In this document: positions 36,980 to 49,263 of the stretch, piece by piece | Position numbering within the stretch: the first letter of the stretch is position 1 | Layout of the letters: each line of letters starts with the position of its first letter | Assembly (NCBI RefSeq): GCF_009905375.1 | Contig: NC_133649.1 | Span: forward strand, 225,329,275-225,393,274 | Direction of reading: 5' to 3' | Source of the DNA: Apium graveolens | Taxonomy: Eukaryota; Streptophyta; Magnoliopsida; Apiales; Apiaceae | DNA: 64,000 bases | Notes under the pieces: model-generated | Told to the model about the DNA's origin: nothing | The model's input: only the letters and a program-made list of their open reading frames with translations | The model's database searches: none | Made by a program: the position numbers and the translations under genes

Positions 36980-39900
36980 GTGCAGGGAAACAGAAAGAAT
37001 CTTTGGTATCAGGATAGTGGTTGCTCAAGGCACATGACTGGAGATTCTACCCTGCTCACTGAGTTCAAGGAAAGAGTTGGCCCAGGTATTACTTTTGGAG
37101 ATGATAGCAAAGGTTATACTGTGGGTTATGGCTTAATTTCAAAAGATAATGTCATCATTGAAGAAGTTGCCCTAGTGGATGGTCTCAAGCATAATTTTTT
37201 GAGTATCAACTAGCTTTGTGATAAAGGCAACTCAGTTACTTTCAATCCAGAAGCCTGTTTTGTGACAAACAAAATGAGCAACAAAGTGGTTCTCACTGGA
37301 GTGAGAAAAGGAAATGTGTACTTAGCTGATTTCAACTCATCAAATGTAGAATCAGTAACTTGTCTTCTCAGTAAAGTAAGTCAAGATGAAAGTTGGATAT
37401 GGCACAAGAAGCTGTCCCATTTAAACTTCAAGACCATGAATGAACTTGTCAAGAAAGAACTGGTTAGAGGTATTCCTCAAGTGGAGTTTACTAAAGATGG
37501 ATTGTGTGATGCCTTCCAGAAAGGAAAGCAGATCAAAGCATCATTTAGAATGAAGCTTGACTCAACAATTGAAGAACCTTTACAATTGTTACATATGGAT
37601 TTGTTTGGACCAGTCAATGTGTTGTCCATCTCAAGAAAAATATTTTGCCTAGTAATTGTGGATTATTTCTCAAAGTTCTCTTGGACATATTTCCTAAAGT
37701 CTAAAGATGAAGCTAGTGAAATCATCATCAATCACATAAGGCAAGTCAACAATCATCCTGACTTTAAAGTAAGAAGAATCAGGAGTGACAATGGAACTGA
37801 GTTCAAGAATTCTGTGATGAGATCATTTTGTGAAGAGAATGGGATTTTGCATGAATTTTCTGCAGCAAGAAATCCACAACAAAATGGAGTAGTGGAAAGA
37901 AAGAACATATCTCTTATTGAAGCTGCAAGGACAATGCTTGAAGAATCAAAGTTGCCAACATATTTTTGGGCTTAAGCTGTGAATACTGCCTGCTACACTC
38001 AGAATATCTCTTTGGTTAATCAAGCAAAGTGCATGACACCCTACCAATTGTTCAAGAATAGGAAGCCAACTCTAAATTTTCTTCATGTCTTTGGCTGCAA
38101 ATGTTATATCTTAGGGAATCAAACTGATCAACGTGGAAAGTTTGATGCTAAAGCAGATGAAGGAATTTTTGTTGGATATGCTGTGGGAAAAGCATATAGA
38201 GTCTACAATCTAAGAACCAATATTGTAATGGAATCAGTACATATTGTGTTTGATGATAAAAAGAATGAAGGACTGCAAGATAGAGATTTCCATGAAAGCC
38301 TCAAGTTTGATAATGTGGAGATAGTTAGTGATGACAGTGATGATGAAAGTGATCAAGAAATAGTGGCTAAGGATAATGCAGAAAAGTATACAACTAATGA
38401 AGCACATAATTCAACATCTATCGAGTTATAAAATGCTTCATCCGTCGAGAGACAATCTGCCTTATCCGTCGGGAGACAATCAGCTTCATCTGTCGAGATA
38501 CAAAGTGCATCATCCGTCGGCACATTGAGAGAAGCTGAGAGTCATATTATATCACCTACAGAAAGTACCCCTTTCTCAAATCAAAGACTCACAAACTCAA
38601 AGGGAGTCTCTCATAATCAAAACTCAGTCACACATCAAGACAACAATGAGGCCTCTTCATCTAGAGCTAATCCACCTCAACAAAGAAAATGGACTAAAGA
38701 TCACCCTTTTGAGCTCATAATTGGTGATGCATCTTCTAGAGTTCAAACAAGGAAAGCAACTCAAGAAGAATGTCTTTATATCCGCTTCTTTTCTAAGGAA
38801 GAATCAAAGAAGGTAGAAGAAGCTTTGTTGGATCCTGATTGGATTATAGCTATACAGGAGGAGCTAAACCAATTTGAATGGAACAAGGTATGGAAGTTAG
38901 TACCCAAACCTAAAGAAAGAATCCAATTGACACCAAGTGGGTATTCGGAAACAAGATGGATGAAAATGGCATAGTGGTCAGGAACAAAGCTAGACTGGTT
39001 GCTAAGGGCTACTGTTAATAAGAAGGAATAGATTTTGATGAAACTTTTGAACCCGTTGCAAGACTTGAAGCCATCAGAATTTTCTTAGCCTATGCAGCCC
39101 CATGCCAATTTCAAGGTCTATTAAATGGATGTCAAAAGTACCATTCTGAATGGAGATTTGGAGGAGGAAGTCTATGTCAGTCGACCTCCTGGTTTTGAAG
39201 ATCCAAATTTTCCAGAATATGTCTACTATCTTTTGAAAGCACTTTATGGACTGAAGCAAGCACCTAGAGCTTGATATGACACTTTGTCAAAGTTTCTTTT
39301 GGAAAATACTTCATAAGAGGTACTGTTGATAAAACTTTATTCTTTAGAAATGTTAATGGCTCTAGTATACTTTTTCAAATTTATGTAGATAATATTATAT
39401 TTGGCCATACAGATGAAAAACTTTGCAAAAATTTGCCAAATTGATGCAAAGTAAGTATGAAATGAGCATGATGGGAGAACTAACTTACTTTCTTGGTTTC
39501 AAGTTAAGCAAGTTTGTGATGGAATATTCATTAGTCAAACTAAATATATTTATGATCTTTTAAAGAAGTTTGATCTAATGGATTGCACATCTGCAAAAAC
39601 TCCCGTGGCCCCTGCAACTAAACTTGAATTAAACATTACTGAAAAGTCTGTGGATATTTCAAGCTATAGGGGCATGGTTGGCTCACTTCTGTACTTAACA
39701 GCTAGTAGGCCAGATATAATGTTTGTTACTTGTCTTTGTGCTAGATTTCAGGCTGATCCTAGAGAATCTCACTTAGTAGCTATAAAGAGAATTTTCATAT
39801 ATCTCAAGGGAACACCAAAACTTGGCATTTGGTACCCTAGAGATTCTGGTTTTGATCTAACTGGTTATTCAAATGCAGATTATGCAGGTTGTAAAATAGA

Positions 39901-40324
39901 CAGAAAAAGTATAACAGGAACCTGTCAATTTCTCGGGAACAAGCTTGTGTCCTGGTTTAGTAAAAAGCAAAATTCAGTTTCTACTTCTACAGCTGAAGCT
40001 GAATATATTGCCGTTGATAGTTGCTGTGCACAGGATTTGTGGATGAAAAACCAATTATTGGACTATGGTCTACAAGTGGAAAAAATTCCCATTTTCTGTG
40101 ATAACACAAGTGCAATTTCCATCACTGAAAATGCAGTACAGCATTCAAGAACAGAGCACATAGACATCAAGTACCACTTCATTAGGGAACATGTGATGAA
40201 TGGTACTCTGGAACTTCATTTTGTTCCAAGTGAAAAGCAGCTTGCAGATATCTTTACCAAGCCACCTGATGAATCCAACTTTTCAAGGTTGGTAAGTGAG
40301 TTAGGTATGCTTAATTATTCTTGA
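36980..40324 (+). pseudogene. Element A pol (protease, integrase, RT, RNase H)
   Basis: Copia pol of SIRE type. Protease shows DSGCSRHMTGD near 37013. Integrase shows WHKKLSHLNF, then CDAF where the zinc ligand pair should read CDAC, and catalytic HMDLFGP, SDNGTEF and GVVERKN. The linker to RT contains five 24-nt repeats (38416-38519). RT is damaged by frame changes between about 38930 and 39570, and its catalytic motif reads YVDN instead of YVDD (39382-39393). RNase H is well kept at 39578-40324 (SNADYAGC, STAEAEYIA, FCDNTSAI) and ends at TGA 40322. In-frame stops also lie near 37211, 37973 and 38429. It cannot be functional. Confidence 0.88.
38416..38519 (+). repeat. Five in-frame 24-nt repeats between integrase and RT of A
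   Basis: ATCCGTCG-type cores lie at 38416, 38440, 38464, 38488 and 38512, all exactly 24 nt apart. The units encode octapeptides such as SSVERQSA, LSVGRQSA and SSVEIQSA. The first unit contains a stop. Confidence 0.92.
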
Positions 40325-40845
40325 ATCATTTCAGATATTTTTGCAAGTTATAAAGCAGCTAGAAACTTAATTGATTTTTCTGTTTTGGATGAAATTTTGG
40401 CCAAGTCAAAATTTACATCCCGACGGATGCTCATTATCCATCAAGTTTGATTATCCGTCGGAATATTAATTATTAATAAAAACCAATTACTTTTTTGGAT
40501 TATTTTATAACCCGAAGGATAATTGTTTTATTCTCATCCGTCGAATTGTCTCAATCTTAGCTGTTAAAACTCTGAACATTATCCATCGGGTATACTTACA
40601 GTTTTTAAGTATAACACGACGGATGATTGACAGAATTTTGACAGTTTATTTATTTTTAAACGGTATTTTGGGCTATTTTGATTGGTTACTTTATTTCACT
40701 TTATTATTTTTGACAGTTTATTTCTGAGATAGTATAAAAGCCAAATTCATTTTTATTCTATTCTTTTATCATTCTCAAATCAATTTCTCTAACTCCTTTC
40801 TTCTCCAAATCAAATACTCTCTCTGCAAATTTCCATACTTTAACA
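40325..40845 (+). promoter_or_regulatory. Element A pol-aORF spacer: motif cluster plus putative internal promoter
   Basis: This 521-bp non-coding spacer holds seven copies of the LTR motif in both orientations (40421, 40436, 40453, 40513, 40536, 40581, 40617). A TATAAAA follows at 40733-40739, then a pyrimidine-rich leader (ttctctaactcctttcttctcc type) and the start context ACAATGGC at 40846. The arrangement resembles the LTR promoter of the same element (motif array, then TATA) and recurs in element B with different sequence. Promoter activity is inferred and not shown. Confidence 0.55.
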
Positions 40846-43800
40846 ATGGCACCAGTAGTCAAAATCATGTCCCAGCCTGGATTCATCTATGAAAAGAACA
40901 ACTTCGTAGCTCTTGTGAATAAGGAGATTCCACAATCTGGAGATTTTTACAAAATAATGGACTTTGTGAAGAGCTCTAAACTCAGTTATGCTATACTGTA
41001 ATCACCCACAATCTACTGTGAAGTTATGGAGGAGATATGGACAACTGCTGTGTACCAATCTTCTAACAAGACCATAACTTTCACTCTTAAAGGTAAGCAG
41101 TTCTGCATCAATAGTGACATTATCAAATCATGCTTTAAAATTCCAGATAACACTACTACTGTTCTACCACTGATGCAAACTTAGTTACCATTCTTAATTC
41201 TATGGGCTATGCACTTTCTACCTCTAAGTCAAGTGAGATTAGGAGGCTAGGTCTTAAAAAGGAATTGAGCTATCCGTGTGATGTGGTAACTAAGGTATTT
41301 TCTGGTAAAGTGAGTAATTTTGATTCTGTTAACATTGCCATGCTTAACATGTTTTATATGCTAGTTACTGATAAGTACTTTAACTTCAGTGACATGATCA
41401 TGTTTGAGTTAGGTTATAAGTTAGGGTAACTTAATAAGAGAGGTAAAAGTGTCTATTGTGCTAGATTCTTTATGATGATTGCTAACCATCTTATTGAGAA
41501 CATTGTTGTTGAGAACCTAACCAATAAACTGAATTGTTAGGTTCAAGAAAGGAGAATCATTGTAGATCTCAACAAAGCAAGTCACCACAAAGAGGTGCCC
41601 CTCTTCTACTTTCCAATCATGAAGGGCCCTCAGGTAAGTGAGGTAAACACCATTATCGCTACTCTTCCAACCTCATAAATTTCTTTGCCTTCAAGTGTAG
41701 CTATGGCATCTAGGTCAATGACCCAATAGATGTCTACCCAAGCTACCAAATCAACAATTTGAAAATCCAAAGCTAAGAAAGCCCCCTCTGGTTTCTTTCA
41801 AAAAAAAACCAGTTGTAAAAACTACCAAACACAAAGAGGGGACTGTGAAGGAGAGTGGTTAGGTGAGGGACATGGTGAAAATCAAAGAAACCCTAAGGAT
41901 AAGGCTGGTGAGATTAGTGTACCCAAGCCTAGCCACACCACAGTTTCCTAACAAACTGCGGTTGTTAATAAGGAAATCAGCTCAATCCTAATTTCATCCT
42001 CCCAAAAAGATGTTACTACTGAAACAAGCTCCCAACCAGGAGCACAGACCAAGAGAGTTAGGGACACAAGTTCACCACAGACTTATGCCAGAAAGAAAAG
42101 ATCTAAAACCCTTGGGGATACGCAGGGAACATATATAGTGCAAACTGGAGCTAAAGACTCAGTCACTGCACCATCTTAAAGTTAGCTTGATGTGGCTCCA
42201 ATAAATGTGGAGTCACAGCCAAAATCATTAATAATTGAAGCACCTGAAACACCAAATTCACCCACACATTCACTGGATGTAGATATGATTCATACATCAC
42301 TTCCAAATTCTCCATCTTTAACTCTATTGGACCAGCCAAAAATCCAAGCAAGTGGGTATCACCATTTAGATGATTTGTTGGCTTACTTGCCAATTCTTTC
42401 TGGGTCTATTGAAACATCTATGCCCAAATTTTCATCAATCTGCACAGAGTCTACAATAGTCTCCACTCCAAACTCATTCATTTCTTCTATCCCGGTTGAT
42501 ATTATTCATCCGTCGAGTAGTGATTGTATCACGACGGATGTGCCTAACAGCAATCATCCGTCGGATAGCCAAACTACTATCTCGATGGATGTTCCTCATC
42601 CGTCGATACTCTCTGCACAACTTCAAATTCCAACAATTGTCACAAGTGTAGATGACCTAGTAGTTGTACAATCACTCTTAGGACTGAGGGCAGGGAGTGA
42701 ATTGAGTGAGAGGCTGGGTAGCTCTCAGGAAAAAGAAGAGGAAAGGAGTGAACCAATGCAGACCATTTCTTCAGGTCTGACAAAAGTGAATGAGGGGAGT
42801 CCCACCTTAGATGGTGAAGGTGAGGGTGTGAGGGTGGGAAGCTAAGGGGAGCCCTTGATGCAAGAAAAAAGAGATAACGAAAGAAATGCAGGTACATGAG
42901 TGATAAGGATGGACACCATTGCTAGTGAGTCAATGAATGTCAGTGATGCAGAAAGGAAGAGACTATTTTAGCAAGAATATCAAGCTGTTATAGATTCTAT
43001 CTCCCTGGATGCTGAGACATTTACTCATCCTGTTACAGCTTATCAAACTCTAGCTGAACAGGATAGTAAGGAGGCTGAAAAGATGCTTAACCTAGTGCAC
43101 ACAACTGCTTCTCTACAAAGGACAAAAGATGCAATCACTGCTATGCCATCAACAACAGGCAGTGATTTTGAACTGGCTGATGACTCTTTTGGGGATGCTG
43201 GTGGGGATGATGAGGAAGACAACATGAGCATAGGGGGAGATGCAGACATTCCTTTCTGCATGCTAACCAAAGAGTGTTCATACTCACATCTCCAATCCAC
43301 ATTGTTCAAGCTCATTCATGACACCCAAACATCCATTCAAGCATCCATGAATGCCAGCACAAAAAGGTTACTTACATCAAATCTTGAAGCTCTACAGCTG
43401 CACAATATTCAAGCTCTCCAACACAGTCAAAGTGTGGATGAAATAAAGTAAGAGGTTTTTGAGGTAAAACATGATTTCATAGCATGGTTGGATGCTAGAC
43501 TTCCTGGAACCATCATGACTGAGATAGCTCAGAAATTAAGGAAAGAAGCTGATTTAAATAGAAAGGTTGAGGCCATGGACTCTAGATTATCTAATGTGGA
43601 GAAGTCCATGGTCAAAATACTTGCTAATCAGGAAACTCAGACTGCTCTGCTCCATCAGTTGGTGGCTGGTCAACTCCCTTCCACTCAATAACTTGATGCT
43701 AACAAAAAGGGGGAGAAAGGGTCATCAAGTGAGAGGGAGAAACAGCTCAACATTCAAGTCAATAAAGTAATTGTACCAGAAATTGCTTTCACTAAGCCAC

Positions 43801-45241
43801 CAACTATGGATAGCATTGATCTTATCAATCTAGCAGCAGTAAAACTGGAATCAAATGATAAACTGCCAAAGATTGATGTAGCAGCAGCTGAGAACGAACT
43901 AGATGAAAATGGAAGAAAATTGATGCTGATATTCGGAAGAAATTTGGTCAGCTATAGAAGCTAGAAAAGACTTTTCATCACCATTCTCAAGTCAAACATA
44001 TCTCAATGCATGAAATGATTCTAGGCAACTTGGAAAAAGGCCAAACTTCATGCATCAAATCTCCAAAAGCTGATCTGATTCTGAAGCCTAAAAGAAACTA
44101 CTCAAAGTTCTCAGACAAAAACCCTGTGGATCTTTTGTTTGAGACACCTAGGCCAGATGAAGAGAAGCTGCTAGCAAGGTCAATTACATTTTACAAAGAT
44201 CCATCTGATTCAGTTCAAAAGAAGAGAATTGATAAGATCTACAAGAATGGAAAATAGATCTATATGGTGGTTGGACACCCTCTATTTGTAGAAGCTAAGA
44301 AGGAAGAAAAACAAAAGATAAAGCAAGAAAAGAAGCAGGATGCTCTAGATGCTAAGAAGCTCAAACAAAAGAAGGAGCAAGCTGCTATCTTGGCCAAATT
44401 TTAAGCTCTCAAATCTACAACTGAGATGTCTGAAAAACCACCGGTGATAATTGAAGCTCAGAATCAACAAATGCAAAATAAACCTCCATATAAAAGGAAA
44501 TTCAGATACAAGCTTCAATCTAAGAGAAAATTGTACTTTAGTGATAAGGAAATGGAAGACTACATTCCCAAACAGTCTACAACTTCAACTCAGACATCCA
44601 AGCCCTTAGTTGTACATGAAGATTTCAAGGTGGATCCAACTAAGAATTTTCATGGTGAGCCTATTATTCCCAAGGATGAGCCATTAGACTGGAAAAGTCT
44701 GCCAATTCCTGAATTCAACTTACCTATCTTTAACAAGCCAAAGAAGATAAAGATAAGAGCAACCAAGAAAAGCAAGCATGTTACTCTCAGAACCAAGACC
44801 TTAACCAAACCTAAATCTATAGTCAACAAGGAAGATCTCTTATATATTTATGATATCAAGGAGTTTTTAGATTTAAACCTCTACTTAGATAAACTGGAAG
44901 AAGTAAGAGGAATTGATGTTCACAGACATCTTCGTGAAAGATTGGTGTTTAAGTACAAGGCAGGGAAAGAAATCACATGGCCTCTTCACAGGATTCCAGA
45001 AGAAAGCCAATCTGTACTGATAAAGGTATACTCATCTTTCAAAAAGAACTTTGGTTTTAATGTGACTACATGGAGATTGGTTCTAAAGAAGATTGAAGAG
45101 CTAAGGAGTAATAAAGCCAAAGATGCACTTCCAAAAACTCTATTAATTCCCTTTACAGGGAAGAGAGTGCATTTGAGGCCTTATTGGCTGATGGAATTCA
45201 TGGATGATAAGGGAGATTCTTCAAACTGGATGACCAATTGA
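40846..45241 (+). pseudogene. Element A extra ORF (aORF) downstream of pol
   Basis: A long broken ORF of about 1,450 codons on the element's sense strand. The N-terminus (MAPVVKIMSQPGFIYEKNN, then EEIWTTAVYQ) matches the start of the aORF in B (EFWTTAIVR), so it is a conserved protein domain. It continues as AMLNMFYMLVTDKYFNFSD (41202-41429), a Ser/Thr/Pro-rich middle with HPS repeats (42192-42845), coiled-coil segments (43083-43691) and a basic C-terminal part (44426-45241, ending SNWMTN). It has many stops and several frame changes. I see no signal peptide and no clear membrane segment, so calling it an envelope gene is not supported. Its function is unknown. Such proteins are common in SIRE-type elements. 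Confidence 0.75.
42508..42605 (+). repeat. Motif repeats inside the A aORF
   Basis: Cores at 42508, 42532 (inverted), 42556, 42583 (inverted, one mismatch) and 42598. The first three are 24 nt apart. The forward ones encode HPS. Confidence 0.85.
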
Positions 45242-45469
45242 GTATCTCTAGCAATGAGACTCTACTGGAAATGCAAGAAATGTTGGATCCATCTACTACT
45301 TTCAAGAAATGAAACTTTACTGGAAATGCAAGAAATGTTGCTTTGTTCAATTTTCAATAATTTTTTTAGCACTTATCAGTTTTATCTACTACTTTCTAAT
45401 CTGTATTTTTAGGGTGTTTTGTTATCATCCAGTTTCTCTTAATTTATGGCTACATATCCAATAGACATA

Positions 45470-45482
45470 AATTGGGGGAGAT
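45470..45482 (+). other. Element A polypurine tract
   Basis: The run attgggggaga precedes the 3' LTR. B has the same tract on the minus strand. Confidence 0.85.
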
Positions 45483-46419
45483 TTTTAGGAATATGTTGTG
45501 GACTTGATGATAAGTTAAACAAAACACCTTAGTAGATTTAACTTAGTGAATTTTGTAGCACTCGGCGGATGTTCAAATATAGTCCCGACGAATGAACTTT
45601 GTAGTCCCAAAGGATGATAAACTGACATCCATCGAGTGAGTAGCTTATGTAACAAATAAGAACTGTAGCACATTTCTACAAACAACATGTATTAGTCAAG
45701 AAGATTGCTTAGGTTTCTGTAAGTCATGTTGACTACTAGATTGATATGCAGAATAGGTTGATTAATTGTAAATATGAGATGTCTTGTAATTCTGTATAAG
45801 TGAAATAGAGTCAAGTGGCAAATAGACTCCCGACAGATGATCTACAAGACTCCCGACGGATGATCAACAAAGCTCCCGACGGATGACAAGCATAGTCCCG
45901 ACAGATGATCAAATTCAAACAGCCGTTGACAGTGACAACACAGTCACATGCGTTGGGTGTTTGTAAAAGGAATGTGGCAGCCTGTTAAGCAGGATTTCGA
46001 GAACAAAGAAGCATTAACATTTCCATACAATTGTGAAGATATATAAACCAAGTGTAGCAAGTAGAATAATTAACTAAGCAAGTTAATTTTCAGAAAAACA
46101 TATCAAGCTGTATTCAGTAAGCATTTCTCTGTAGTTTAGTTGTTCAAGCTTGTAAGCAGCTGTGAGCTATTCAAAGATTCACAGAGTTCTCAATTTGATA
46201 TATATATATGGTGGATACTTTTAAATCCACCATAAATTTTTAAAAGCTTGTGTTTTTATTACTTAGTGTTTTGATTTTTATCACTCTTTTATTCCGCACC
46301 ACTGTTAATCAAACACTGTTATATTTATCAAGTTATAACTTTCTTTAAATTTGATAAAGTAGCTAGAATTACATTCAACCCCCCTTTTGTAATATTTATT
46401 GTATTGTTAGGGAATAACA
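45483..46419 (+). repeat. Element A 3' LTR
   Basis: It starts TTTTAGGAATATG (TG changed to TT) and ends GGGAATAACA. It keeps the motif array at 45831, 45854, 45877 and 45899, with others at 45563, 45586, 45608 and 45627. It lacks about 100 bp present in the 5' LTR, with a gatat repeat at the junction (near 46038). Confidence 0.9.
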
Positions 46420-47241
46420 TAGACAATTCCAAGAAAGTCTTGGCACCAAGTTCAACATGTGCAGGGCATATCATCCGCAAACGGACGGTCTAAGTGAGCG
46501 GACTATACAAACAATTGAAGACATGTTACGAAGTTGCGCTATCGGTTTTGTAGGAAGTGGGATGATTATTTACCACTAGTGGAATTCTCGTACAATAATA
46601 GCCATCACTCTAGTATTTGCATGCCACCGTACAAAGCTTTATATGGAAGAAAATGCAGATCACCAACAAGTTGGGATGAAGTCGGAGAAGGAAAGATTCT
46701 AGGTCCCGAATTGGTCCAACAAATGAAAAAGACAGTCAAACTGATCCGGAAAAGATTGCTTGCTGCTCAGGATAGGCAACAAAAGTATGCAAACCCTTCT
46801 CGGAAGGATGTGAGTTTCCAAGTAGGCGAAGCTGTATTGTTAAAAATGTCACCATGGAAAGGGTTGACTAGGTTTGGGAAGGAAGGGAAACTAGCACCTC
46901 GATATATAGGTCCTTTTGAAATTTTGAATCAATTCGGAAATGTGGCTTACAAATTAGCTCTGCCACCTCAATATCAGCATATTCATAATGTATTCCATGT
47001 ATCTTTGCTTAAAAAGTATAATCCGGACGTCAATCATTTGATAGAGTTTGAGCCGATAGAAATTCAGGCAGATTTGTCATATTTGGAGCAAACTCTTAAA
47101 GTACTCGACTGACAAGAAAACAGTCTTAGAAATAGGTCAGTAAGGTTGGTAAGAGTGCTATGGAGGAATCCCAAAGTTTAAGAGTCAATATGGAAGCTAG
47201 AGTCTGAAATACGATACCGGTATCCTCACCTGTTCTCTTAG
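46420..47241 (+). pseudogene. G1 pol, last part (integrase C-terminus and chromodomain-like end)
   Basis: The continuation of G1 pol after element A. It shows FQESLGT and the catalytic-Glu region with SERTIQTIEDML (46495-46530), then a frame change near 46530. A 192-codon open stretch (46534-47112) covers the integrase C-terminal domain (MPPYKALYGRKCRSP, LLKMSPWKGLTRFGKEGKL, RYIGPFEIL, IHNVFHVSLLKKYNP). After a stop at 47110 comes VRLVRVLWRNPKV, the chromodomain-like end shared with G2, another stop near 47179, and YPHLFS with the terminal TAG at 47239-47241. In chromoviruses this C-terminus directs integration to chromatin. The copy is non-functional. Confidence 0.88.
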
Positions 47242-47260
47242 ATTCCGAGGACAGAATCCT

Positions 47261-47275
47261 TTAAAGGGGAGAGGA
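47261..47275 (+). other. G1 polypurine tract
   Basis: ttaaaggggagagga precedes the 3' LTR start TGTTACGACG. Confidence 0.85.
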
Positions 47276-49263
47276 TGTTACGACGGGTATTCCATTTAAT
47301 ATTTAACTGAGTATTTTATAGTTTTAATGGAGTCATTTATAAAATTATATGGATATGTGCTTGTGTGATTGTATTGGTGCATAATAATTGTGTTAAATTA
47401 TTTAAGAATTTTGAAAGCAAGAAATGTACTATTTGTTCTTTTATGTGATTTATAGAGTGTACATCTTATTTTGAGAAAAATCGTTTTAAAAATATTTTTA
47501 TCAATAAATTTCAAAAGTGATTTTATAAAATTTCTAAAAATTCTAAGTTATTTTATGATACCACTCTTGTAATTTATGGATTTATATTTTTATTTATAAA
47601 ATTTATTCTTATTATTAATTTGATTATTAATTAGCAAATTACCTAATTACCCATGCATTCATTCCAGTCCCAATTCAAATCCAAGGGCACAATGGGAATT
47701 TCTAACCCCACAAACTACTTCTACACTAGCCAAATTACCAAGATAACCTTGCATGCAAACTTTGCTTTCAAAAAGGAGAGGGGGAGTTTGGTAAATGCAT
47801 AGCCCACTCACTTTTTCATGTGGGTAAAGATAGAATAAAATGATCAAAACCATTCCAACACTCTAACACACCACACTCCACTCCACTCAATTTTTTTCTC
47901 TCTTCTCCCTCTTCCCTCTCTTCTCTCGGCCGAATCCCCCCTCCCTCATTCCCTTCCATTTTTCATTCAATCTCCCACTTTCTTTTAGTGTAATTTCACT
48001 TCCTATGCCTAGTTTACTCAATTCACAAATATTCTTATGTTTAAAATTTGATGATTTATGGTTGCATGTAATTTTTTTATTTCAACTCAAAGAGAAAACC
48101 TTTGATTCTTGTTAATCCAAGGGTTCTCCATGAGATACATAACCTATGTGTTAGTAACAAGTGGTTTTGTTAAGGAAACTTGATAAAAACTCTTTTCATG
48201 GTAGTAATAATTCTTGATATAGCTATTTCTAGCCTTGAATGTTAGTTTTATAATGAGTTTTTGATGAAAAACTATGATATTTTACTAGTTCATTCGAAAG
48301 CATGCATGTATTGTTTAAATCCTTGAATTTCGAATTTATTTATGCATATTAGGAGTTGTTACCATATTGTTTTGCTAAAATTAGTTAAGGTGAGATAGTA
48401 TGCATGATTATTATTATTGGATAAGTGTTAAAAATCAAATTTATAAGGAGTAATCTCCCTTGTTTAGTCAAAATGTTGATGAGTGAGAACTTGCATTATT
48501 TTTGGTAATTTATTTGCCTGAAGGTGCACTAGGGTATGAATGATCTCCATACTTGTTGAGGAATTAGTTGAGAGTATTAGGGAAGTAGGGTTTCTTGGTT
48601 AAAGGTTGATCTCTTGGTTTTAAAGTGGGAGTTAAGGTGGAATGGTTTAGAGTAGGACACTTTGATATTCCAGATTTGCACACTAGTTGTAGGTGAGTTT
48701 TGAATGGGCATTGCTTAGGCCTTGGTAGGCCCAAGCTACAGAAAGTTGATACTTGATATATATTTGAGTCCAGGGGAAATAGATTTAATAAAACCAACCA
48801 TTTAGTGAGGTGCATAAGCGGAAATGCTAAATCTGCCAAAACAGGGGATAATTTAGGTTTAGTATAGTTTGGAGGTCATAAAGTGGTGTTATGTGTAGGC
48901 CCTAATTAGGCCTTGATTAGTACTGATACTAGGAAGTATATGGAAGGTTTTAATGTCAAAATATGTGGGTTTAGAGTTAGAATCAATGGTTAAAAATGAG
49001 TAAAAAACATGGCAGTTTTTAAGGCACCAAGCAGATTTGTGTCAGCTTTGAGGGTAGGCCCTGGGAGGCCTAGGTTAGACCTTGGTGTCATTCCAAGTGC
49101 ATAAGTTATATTTAGGTCTTAAGAGGTCAGTGGGTTAGTTTTGGGAGCAAGGCCTAGAGCAAAAGAGTGTCAAAGACCTTAAGTCGCCCAAGGTGTCGCC
49201 AAGAGAGTGCAAGTGAGAATACTACGACTTAACACTTAGTTTTGTGAACCCTATGAGCGTGGC

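Larger units (their letters stand above)
33445..46419 (+). mobile_element. A: SIRE-type Ty1/copia element with an extra 3' ORF
   Basis: This 12,975-bp element has LTRs of 1,066 and 937 bp, an initiator Met tRNA primer site, a long gag with two zinc knuckles, pol, a second large ORF downstream of pol, and a PPT. It inserted into the G1 integrase in the same orientation. All ORFs are broken by stops and frame changes. Many copies of a short motif (CGACGGAT or ATCCGTCG) are spread over LTRs, coding regions and the pol-aORF spacer. The large downstream ORF is typical of the SIRE/Maximus lineage. Confidence 0.9.

Noticed and set aside
40846..45241. Element A aORF as an envelope gene
   Set aside because: I could find no signal peptide, transmembrane segment or cleavage-site pattern, and the domain layout is coiled-coil and low complexity.
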